Source: CAYFJO01 sp964343305 (lineage in GTDB: Bacteria > Planctomycetota > Planctomycetia > Pirellulales > Pirellulaceae). From it: a stretch of 12,990 nt of DNA. Location: NCBI GenBank assembly GCA_964343305.1, contig CAYFJO010000310.1:1-12990 (forward strand), read 5' to 3'. Positions 7,095 to 12,174 of this stretch are shown here, piece after piece (the stretch's first letter is position 1; every line of letters starts with the position of its first letter). Both the position numbers and the translations under genes were made by a program. The notes beneath the pieces are model-generated. The model was not told the DNA's origin. It saw only the letters and a program-made list of their open reading frames with translations, and did not search any database.

Positions 7095-7525
7095 GACTAT
7101 CTCCTTCACATGGGCGTCGCCAAACGCAAACGATTCAACCAGAGTTTCCATGAACTCGTCAAGCAAAGGCTGTGCCGTCGAAGCACTTCTTCTGCCGTAA
7201 CATCTGGCGAATGAGACGAAGCGAGCGATATCGCATGCGACCGATTTCGCATGCGTACTGTGCGGTCGTGTCGCGCGCGTCTTGGCGCGCGGATTGTCGC
7301 TTCAGTTTGCGCATTGAAACGCAGATTTGGGCGCGATTCTTACTGATCCCAACCCTGATCAAGCTCTAACTTAAGTAACCGAGGGTGTCTAAGAATTCGA
7401 ATTGTGTTATTTCCGTGGCCAAAGCCGCCAGACTTTGGACCGCGCTGTCAACTCAGCCAATTTCTAGGCGAATTCGGCTACGACCATTCTCGGACACGCT
7501 CAATCAACTCTAAAAGGAAGACACG
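7095..7525. other. 430-bp intergenic region between divergent ARPP-1 and HtrA-like starts
   Basis: No convincing gene lies here. It must hold the ARPP-1 promoter. Visible structure includes two direct copies of TCGCATGCG (7231-7239 and 7247-7255), each containing the palindrome CGCATGCG, then a CGCGCG...CGCGCG inverted repeat near 7270-7290, and repeat copy B at 7414-7482. A 65-codon open frame at 7172-7369 has low-complexity arginine-rich text and no ribosome binding site, so I do not call it. Confidence 0.5.
7414..7482 (+). repeat. Interspersed palindromic repeat, family 1, copy B
   Basis: The left arm is CGTGGCCAAAGCCGCCAGAC (7414-7433) and the right arm is CTAGGCGAATTCGGCTACG (7464-7482), imperfect reverse complements. 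The segment GCCGCCAGACTTTGGAC is nearly identical to copy A. Against the reverse complement of copy C it aligns end to end, including TTCTAGGCGAATTCGGCTAC exactly. Same orientation as A, opposite to C. Confidence 0.8.
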
Positions 7526-7911
7526 ATGCATCACACAATCGCAATTCCGCAATGGTTGTTAATCGCCAGTGGTTTCGTCTTGCTTGCTGCGTTTTTGGCG
7601 TTATTGAATTATCAGACCGAAATACCGTCGCACGTCGCCAGAGCCAATGGCATGGATCTCGAAATCGATCAAGATGCCGCGGCACACGCCGATCAACTTT
7701 CTGAGGTTTTCGACAGGCGGCCAAAATCGTCCAACCGACGGTCGTGAGCATTACGTCGGAAAAGGAGTTTCGCGCTGGTCAATTTCGTGGCGACTTTCCA
7801 CCGATCCCCGAAGAGTTTCGGCATTTTTTCGGCGACGATTTTGATCGGTTCTTCGAAATGCCCAAACCCGACCAACGCGGCATGCACAAAGCGTTCGGTA
7901 GCGGTGTGATC
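7526..7911 (+). pseudogene. N-terminal fragment of an HtrA/DegP-like serine protease, frameshifted and truncated
   Basis: The ATG at 7526 has a good Shine-Dalgarno (AAAGGAAG, five bases upstream) and opens a membrane or signal segment 'WLLIASGFVLLAAFLALL', then 'QLSEVFDR'. At about 7716 the frame must shift to give 'AKIVQPTVVSITSEKEFR', after which 'IPEEFRHFFGDDFDRFF' and 'FGSGVI' follow. This order (membrane anchor, 'A..V.P.VV.I', 'EEF..FFG', 'GSGVI') is the start of the HtrA family. A missing A in GACAGGCGG (expected Asp-Lys-Ala) is the simplest explanation for the shift. After 'GSGVIGSD' the homology stops, so the whole catalytic domain (His, Asp, Ser) and the PDZ domains are absent. It cannot encode an active protease. 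It is joined directly to the alpha-CTD-like piece and sits between repeats B and C. Confidence 0.75.
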
Positions 7912-7919
7912 GGCTCGGA

Positions 7920-8123
7920 CTCTCACAACGCACGATTGGATTGCTGGAAGAATCGCAACTCGAAATCATCCTGCTGAAAGACCTGGATTCTCGCAGCAAG
8001 GACGAATTGCTGCAAATTGGAAACTTGGGCGCGAATTCGCTGAAAGAGATCTTCGAGTGCTTGGCCAAATTTGATCAGATCGATCGCCTCAAAGCGGAAA
8101 GGGCGATCGCGGGTCAACCGTAG
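7920..8123 (+). pseudogene. RNA polymerase alpha-CTD-like (helix-hairpin-helix) C-terminal fragment
   Basis: In one frame this reads 'RTIGLLEESQLEIILLKDL', then 'SRSKDELLQIGNLGANSLKEI' shortened, then 'FECLAKFDQIDRLKAER'. The spacing of 'DELLxIxNxGxxSLxEIxxxL' is that of the C-terminal domain of RNA polymerase alpha and of small HhH proteins derived from it, which bind DNA or transcription factors. There is no proper start codon, ribosome binding site or N-terminal part. The stop TAG at 8121-8123 is the first base triplet of repeat copy C, so the original end is probably lost as well. It is out of frame or fused to the protease fragment at about 7912-7920. I infer a fragment placed here by rearrangement; a genuine small HhH protein with an unusual start is a less likely alternative. 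Confidence 0.5.
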
Positions 8124-8182
8124 CCGAATTCGCCTAGAATTTGGCCGATTCGTCACGGCCCAAAGTCTTGGCGACTTCGGCA
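8120..8182 (-). repeat. Interspersed palindromic repeat, family 1, copy C (inverted)
   Basis: It starts GTAGCCGAATTCGCCTAGAA and ends AAAGTCTTGGCGACTTCGGC. Reverse-complemented it aligns with copy B along its full length, differing mainly in the spacer. It supplies the TAG stop of the alpha-CTD-like fragment. The group II intron fragment begins about 60 bases further on. Confidence 0.8.
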
Positions 8183-8239
8183 ACATAAGCTCTAGCACAC
8201 AGCCAACTCGCCGCGCACCGACGCTCTGCATTGGTCGGC

Positions 8240-8961
8240 GGGGTGCTGGAAGACGGTGCGGTGACGTACCCGGACCAAGGCACTTCGCAAGGCAATTCGA
8301 TCTAGCCTTTGTTGGCCAACGTCTACTTGCACGATGTGCTGGATGAGTGGTTCGACAGCGAGGTCACACCGGTGCTGGCCGGCGAAGCGAAACTGATCCG
8401 GTTCGCGGATGACTTCGCGTTGGCGCTGACGAATAAGCGTGACACCGAGCGAGTCTTTGCGGTGTTGGACAAGCGTTTCGCCAAGTTCGGCCTGACGATC
8501 CATCCGGAGAAAACGCGGCTGGTGCATTTTGAGCGTCCGCGCCGCGACGATGCGGATGACGTGCTTCGGGCAAACCGGAGACGTTCGATCTGTTGGGCTT
8601 TACCTGGCACTCGGGCCGGACACGTCGAGGCAGTTGGACCGTCAAGACGCGCACGGCCGCCAGCCGCATCCGCCGGACGATCACGAGGATCGACGACTGG
8701 TGCCGCCGCTACCAACACGACCCCACGCGCGCAACAACGCGCGACTCTGAGTCGGAAGTTGCACGGACACTACAACTACTTTGCCCGGCGGGGAATTATT
8801 ATTCTCTGAGCCGCGTGTATCGTGGCGTGCTTCGTGCGTGGCAGAACTGGCTGAACCGTCGTTCCTGGCAGAACGGACTTACCTGGTCTCGCTTCGAGCA
8901 ATTGTTGAGTCGCCATTCTCTTCCGCTTCCGCAAATCAAAGTCAACGCAAGTCCTGGGTGA
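8240..8961 (+). pseudogene. Group II intron reverse transcriptase/maturase, C-terminal part, multiply disrupted
   Basis: Starting in RT block 4 the text reads 'GTSQGNSI', a TAG stop at 8303-8305 where relatives have serine (TCG to TAG would need one change), then 'PLLANVYLHDVLDEWFD'. The catalytic block 'LIRFADDFAL' carries the FADD version of the YADD motif. 'LTIHPEKTRLVHF' follows. Near 8565 the frame shifts to continue 'GKPETFDLLGFTWHSGR' and 'IDDWCRRYQHDP'. It shifts again near 8735 to 'QRATLSRKLHGHYNYFARRG', and a third time near 8795 to 'NYYSLSRVYRGVLRAWQNWL' and 'RRSWQNGLTWSRFEQLL', the maturase (X) domain, ending at TGA 8961. The N-terminal half is absent. At least one nonsense and three frameshifts mean this is an old, dead copy. 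Confidence 0.88.
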
Positions 8962-8975
8962 CCCCATGACTGGAG

Positions 8976-9003
8976 GAGCCGTATGAGAGATCATGTACGG
9001 ATC
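8976..9003 (+). ncRNA. Group II intron domain V, shortened
   Basis: GAGCCGTA (8976-8983) pairs with TACGGATC (8996-9003) as the lower stem, containing the AGC catalytic triad. TGA/TCA forms a short upper stem capped by a GAGA tetraloop, with a two-base TG bulge on the 3' side. The arrangement is canonical, but the whole hairpin is 28 bases where domain V is usually about 34, so the upper stem is roughly two base pairs short. It sits 15 bases after the maturase stop, where domain V is expected. Confidence 0.75.
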
Positions 9004-9005
9004 TG

Positions 9006-9041
9006 TGGGAGCCCTGATCGAGCAATCGATCAGGGCCACCC
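9006..9041 (+). ncRNA. Group II intron domain VI with candidate branch-point A
   Basis: GCCCTGATCGA (9011-9021) and TCGATCAGGGC (9026-9036) form a perfect 11-bp stem closed by a GCAA tetraloop. Below it GGG and CCC pair around an internal loop in which A9038 is the likely bulged branch-point adenosine. It follows domain V by two bases, as expected. The 3' splice site should be seven or eight bases beyond A9038 but is not clearly identifiable. Confidence 0.75.
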
Positions 9042-9046
9042 GGCCG

Positions 9047-9308
9047 TCCAACGCGGATACTGAAACCGCTTCTAACGTCTAACAGAATGTCTCGCGAGAA
9101 TTGCAAATTGGATGCCAGTGGGTACATCCCGGTGCGTAAATTGATCGTGTGCGATTCGGCACGGCACGGTGTGCTGTTCTGACATGGTTGATTCTGCCAG
9201 GCAAAAGTGGTTAACAATTTGAGTTTCAACGGATGGCGCATCTGTCATGCTTTACAGTGAGGAAACGCTCTTCAGGAATTAATACTCAAGAGATCCAAGA
9301 GGCGGAAA
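9047..9308. other. Gap between intron remnant and the small accessory genes
   Basis: About 260 bases without a gene-like frame, repeat or RNA fold that I recognise. It should contain the promoter for the gene starting at 9309, but I see no strong -35/-10 pair. Confidence 0.4.
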
Positions 9309-9596
9309 ATGGCAGACATCAAATCAAACCAGCGAGCATCGAATGAGTTTCTCGTGCGAATTACCGTTAGGGACGAAGACCCGTGTGACGCCGACGAGGT
9401 GCGTCGCGTGATTGAGTATTTGGGTGGTAATGAGAGTGATGAGGGATTCACGTTTTCTTCGGCCACGGCCCGGTCGGTTGCTCTAGAGTTGCTCGGAGAC
9501 AAGTTCGGCAGCCGTTATGTCACGGCGGTTGAACGCGATAAGCAAGGAGAAGGGAATGAAGGACTCGCGAAAACGACACTGTCGTCACCGGCCTGA
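9309..9596 (+). CDS. Small acidic hypothetical protein, first of an overlapping pair
   Basis: A 95-residue product that I do not recognise. It starts at ATG 9309 after the purine-rich AAGAGGCGGAAA. The first 75 residues look like a compact folded domain: strand-like 'EFLVRITVRDEDP', helix 'DADEVRRVIEYLGG', strand 'GFTFSS' and helix 'TARSVALELLGDKFG'. The final 20 ('KQGEGNEGLAKTTLSSPA') look unstructured and are encoded where the next gene's ribosome binding site and start lie, so the tail may simply reflect the overlap. No signal peptide, membrane segment or cysteine motif is present; it is probably cytoplasmic. The 41-base overlap with the following gene suggests joint expression. Function unknown. 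Confidence 0.6.
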   Translation: MADIKSNQRASNEFLVRITVRDEDPCDADEVRRVIEYLGGNESDEGFTFSSATARSVALELLGDKFGSRYVTAVERDKQGEGNEGLAKTTLSSPA

Positions 9597-9852
9597 CGTT
9601 ATTGAGTTTATCGGCGGCCCCTTCGACGGGCACATCGAATCGATTGCTGACGACGACGAAATGCCGCCCGAGCTCTGGTGGATGGTCAACGCAAACGTCT
9701 TCTGGCTTCTCGATGGCAAACCCCACGGACTCCGGCAGCCTATTACGAGTGTCGCGTTGTATAACATACAGACTCGCGCCGATGAGAATCGTTACGTCTT
9801 CCTCGGTGCCGTCTCTCTAGATGAATTGCTCGCTGTTCAAGATTGCGAGTAA
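9556..9852 (+). CDS. Small hypothetical protein with 'GGPFDGH' motif, second of an overlapping pair
   Basis: A 98-residue product. The ATG at 9556 is chosen because AAGGAG ends six bases before it; a longer frame to 9517 lacks such a site. The sequence 'VIEFIGGPFDGHIESI', then 'WWMVNANVFWLLDG', and 'VALYNIQTRADENRYVFLG' resembles the short 'GGPxDG' proteins often seen as orphan genes in phages and accessory regions (one glycine-rich turn, then beta strands ending near a Y/F-rich segment). I cannot name a family or activity. The gene lies inside the 3' end of its partner and stops 13 bases before the end of a convergent broken gene. Confidence 0.65.
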   Translation: MKDSRKRHCRHRPDVIEFIGGPFDGHIESIADDDEMPPELWWMVNANVFWLLDGKPHGLRQPITSVALYNIQTRADENRYVFLGAVSLDELLAVQDCE

Positions 9853-9865
9853 CAAGACCAACAAT

Positions 9866-10496
9866 CTAAACCACCGTTGGCCAAAAGATGAGCAGCATTG
9901 CGCCACCGGCCAACGCAAATCCGAACATGACCAGAATGCGGAACAATAGTTTCCGATCTCCCGGAATTGCCAACGACAATTGTCGAACCTCTTCGAACTT
10001 CAAGACTAAATCACCGGTCGTGTTGTCGCCGCATTCAATGACGCAGCCAGTTCCCGCAGTGACGCCGAGATGGCCACCTCATAATCCGAGGTTCGTTCAA
10101 GGCTTCTCAAATGAGGTGGAAGCCGTAACAGTTCGTGCGAGGCACGCTCTCTTGAGTTCTCTAAAGACCCAAGTGAATCGACCCGTTGTCCATCCTTCAT
10201 CACTGACAACAGAAGCGGATCTCCGTCGAGATTGCCTGACTCTAGTCCCACAGGTCTCAATCGTGGACGCCATGAGCGCCAGTCCTTACCCAACTTATTG
10301 CTAGCTGCACACAGATTAACCCCATTTCGAACACCCAATCGCACGCGTATCCAACACACGCCAAACTGCCGACAAATTGTCAAGTTCAACCACGTCGGTT
10401 GGATAAGCTCAGGATTAACAAATCTGGATAAGCATTGCTTCCCAGTGAACACTGAATTGTGACTTGTGGGACTAGTGTGACCGTGTCGTCCAACAT
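9866..10496 (-). pseudogene. Small tail-anchored protein gene broken by a frameshift and a MITE-like insertion
   Basis: Three pieces read as one protein. From ATG 10496 the start is 'MLDDTVT'. After removal of the element at 10246-10471 and one CTAG copy, the frame continues 'LESGNLDGDPLLLSVMKDG', 'VDSLGSLENSRERASHELL' and 'LERTSDYEVA'. Near 10072 one base is missing (GTGGCC-CATCTC expected), after which the other frame gives 'HLGVTAGTGCVIECGDNTTG', 'LVLKFEEVRQLSLAIPGDRK' and a C-terminal hydrophobic segment 'ILVMFGFALAGGAMLLIFW' ending at TAG 9866-9868. The repaired product would be about 133 residues with one C-terminal membrane helix. I do not recognise the family. ATG 10496 has no ribosome binding site and the frame stays open to about 10526, where the transposase remnant starts, so the true N-terminus may also be lost. 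Confidence 0.6.
10242..10475. mobile_element. 226-bp MITE-like element with 16-bp terminal inverted repeats and CTAG flanks
   Basis: The ends TCCCACAGGTCTCAAT (10246-10261) and ATTGTGACTTGTGGGA (10456-10471) match as inverted repeats at 14 of 16 positions. Each is bordered outside by CTAG (10242-10245 and 10472-10475), which fits a 4-base target duplication; CTAG matches the YTAR target consensus known for the IS5 group. The interior has no transposase frame. Deleting the element plus one CTAG joins 'MLDDTVT' to 'LESGNLDGDP' in frame on the - strand, which is strong support for true insertion. The assignment to an IS5-like mobiliser is inference from the target site only. Confidence 0.7.
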
Positions 10497-10525
10497 GCAG
10501 CCATTGCTGCCATAATGCCGGTAGA

Positions 10526-10975
10526 CTTGTTTACGGCCTGGCCAGCAACGCGCCGCACCTCCGCGAACTGAAACGCCTGGACATGCACTTCCTGTTGGGA
10601 GCCAAGCCCGATGATCACGCCCACTTGTTCGAGGCGGTGAGCCGCGCTGAGACGGCGGGCCGCGTTACCACGCTGCGCTGGACGCGCGACGACAAGAAGG
10701 AAACCGTGACCTGCGAAATCCGTTTTACCCACGACCTGCCGCTGAACCAATCGAATGCCGATCTGCGGGTGAACTTTCTGCAGTACACCGAGTCTGCACC
10801 GGACGGTTCGATTCGCCAGCGTTTCAGTTGGGTCACCGATCTGAAGATCACCCCTGACAACGCACCGCACCTGGTCCGCGGCGGCCGTGCGCGTTGGAAG
10901 ATTGAAAACGAAACCTTCCATACGCTGAAGAATCAAGGGGCTCACTTCGAGCACAACTTTGGGCATGGTCAGCCA
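10526..10975 (+). pseudogene. DDE transposase remnant (IS4-like or ISNCY group), truncated at both ends
   Basis: One frame reads 'VYGLASNAPHLRELKRLDM', 'FLLGAKPDDHAHLFEAV', 'ITPDNAPHLVRGGRARWKIE' and 'NETFHTLKNQGAHFEHNFGHG'. The 'RWKIENExFxTLKNQG' block with its glutamate is the conserved E region of a transposase group common in planctomycetes. The catalytic Asp expected in 'DGLYSNAPH' is lost or displaced: at 10521-10533 GTAGAC is out of frame with TACGGC. The N-terminal third is missing, and homology stops at 'GHGQ', before the usual hydrophobic C-terminal end. The frame itself runs on to 11068 as unrelated text. No terminal inverted repeats of the parent element remain. Inactive. Confidence 0.8.
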
Positions 10976-11337
10976 ACTGGAGCGGGCGGACTGGTTGGAT
11001 CAGGTGGACCCGTTAACGGGCGTCATCGTCTTGTCGACGTTTCAACCAGCCTCAGCCGATCCCGTTGACGGCTGCTGGGAGTCATTCGTGAAATACGGCA
11101 AAGTGGGGACGGACTTTGGGCTGGACAGTGTTTTTAAGAGGCCGCTGATCCTGTTTCGGCTGGGGGCTTGTTTCCGCACGACGACACCACGGGAGCATGT
11201 CGGTCGAGCAATTGCTATGAATGAGCTATTAGCTCACGATGCCGCGGAACAACTGCGTGGCGAGGCAGGGGAGTTGAATCATTTGGCGTTTGGTCTAGTC
11301 GTGCCGGCGATGGCGCCCGTTGTCTGATGCACGTCGC
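10976..11337. other. Unassigned stretch downstream of the transposase remnant
   Basis: An open frame spans 10959-11327 on the + strand ('QLERADWLDQVDPLTGVIVL', later 'MNELLAHDAAEQLRGEAGEL'). It has no ribosome binding site, overlaps the transposase frame and matches nothing I know. A 15-base palindrome, TGAGCTATTAGCTCA, is at 11222-11236. This could be a remnant of another gene; I see no firm evidence. Confidence 0.35.
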
Positions 11338-11372
11338 AGACTTCCGAAGTCTCGATGCGTCTTCCTGCATCG
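11338..11372 (-). terminator. Possible hairpin terminator after the DUF4058 gene
   Basis: Two adjacent inverted repeats lie just downstream of the - strand stop at 11395: CGATGC/GCATCG (11353-11358 and 11367-11372) and AGACTTC/GAAGTCT (11338-11344 and 11346-11352). There is no U-run, so this is a weak candidate. Confidence 0.25.
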
Positions 11373-11394
11373 CGCGGCCACTGGGATCTTGCTG

Positions 11395-12057
11395 TCAGCT
11401 TTCGAGCACGCTTTGCCGGCGACGTGGCAGCACGTCGAAGGCTCGTTGATAAATCGTTTCCAGCGGCACGGCGACACACGCCCCAGGTTGCAAGAACAAT
11501 GGCATGTCGTGAAGTACATCGCCAACGGCAATCTGTTTGACATAGGCGCGGGTCGCAAGTTCCGCTTCGTAGCCAGCCAATGTGAGTGGTTTGTCCGTGG
11601 GAGCGGTATAAGATTGCCCGCTGAAGTTTTCCCAAATCGCGCCGTGAACTCCTTCTGGATCGCGCGGGCCTGGCGGATGGACGTCGAGAATTAGCAAATG
11701 AATGCCACGACTCAGCAGTTCGCAAGCCTTGGTAACAAACGATTGCATCGTGTGGCGACTTGATTTGTTGCCAGGCGATACCACCTCGACCATGGCAACG
11801 ATCTCGTCACCACTTACGTGGCGAACTGCGACACTAGTTTGCTTGCGTTTGTAAAAGTCCGTGTCGGTTGCGGCGGTAACGGCAATTGGCGGTGTTGCAA
11901 TTAATGTAGTGGCAAAACCCGCGGCATGCTGCTCTGCCAATGCGTAGTACTCGCCTGGCAACAAGTTGTTTAGTTCCCGTTTGATTTCCTCAATGCATGC
12001 GTGATGGAAATCGTGAAAAATACCGGCTTCAACTTGTGACCAATCATGAACGGGCAT
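11395..12057 (-). CDS. DUF4058 family protein
   Basis: A 220-residue protein starting 'MPVHDWSQVEAGIFHDFHHA', the hallmark opening of DUF4058, followed by 'LPGEYYALAEQ', 'TDFYKRKQTSVAVRHVSGDE', 'MVEVVSPGNKSSRH' and 'LLILDVHPPGPRDPEG'. The 'VEVVSPGNK' and acidic residues recall the restriction-endonuclease-like fold this family is often compared with, but no activity is established. The ATG at 12057 is chosen over a longer frame (to 12105) because AGGAG lies eight bases upstream and the family starts here. The segment between 'EQHAAGF' and 'ATTLIATPP' looks about 30 residues shorter than in homologues I recall, where a 'GPDVLTL'-type stretch sits; this may be an in-frame deletion or normal variation. 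It follows the FG-GAP gene by 117 bases on the same strand. Confidence 0.88.
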   Translation of the reverse strand: MPVHDWSQVEAGIFHDFHHACIEEIKRELNNLLPGEYYALAEQHAAGFATTLIATPPIAVTAATDTDFYKRKQTSVAVRHVSGDEIVAMVEVVSPGNKSSRHTMQSFVTKACELLSRGIHLLILDVHPPGPRDPEGVHGAIWENFSGQSYTAPTDKPLTLAGYEAELATRAYVKQIAVGDVLHDMPLFLQPGACVAVPLETIYQRAFDVLPRRRQSVLES

Positions 12058-12174
12058 GATGTTAGCTCCTGCAAGCGAGACAATCACGTCCAACGAGTGA
12101 CGCACGAGCGTCTGCCTAAGAGGTTGACTTCGCTCACTATTGATATGGCAAAGACGCGTGAAGGCGACAGGGAT

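Larger units (their letters stand above)
8240..9046 (+). mobile_element. 5'-truncated group II intron remnant
   Basis: It comprises the 3' half of an intron-encoded reverse transcriptase/maturase gene, followed in the canonical order by ribozyme domains V and VI. Domains I-IV's 5' part, the 5' splice site and the first RT blocks are missing. The left edge is set by the start of RT homology ('GVLEDGAVTYPDQGTSQG'). The right edge is approximate, placed eight bases past the likely branch-point adenosine. It cannot splice in cis or move by itself. Confidence 0.8.

Noticed and set aside
7172..7369. 65-codon + strand open frame
   Set aside because: Arginine-rich low-complexity text, no ribosome binding site, and it overlaps palindromic upstream DNA of the ARPP-1 gene.
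8976..9041. tRNA-like or attenuator hairpins downstream of the maturase
   Set aside because: The paired elements fit group II domains V and VI in order and position; no cloverleaf is possible.
9888..10304. 138-codon + strand open frame
   Set aside because: Serine/proline/asparagine-rich text typical of antisense; the - strand gives a coherent membrane protein.
10472..10966. 164-codon - strand open frame opposite the transposase
   Set aside because: It is the antisense of a recognisable transposase; no family pattern in its own frame.
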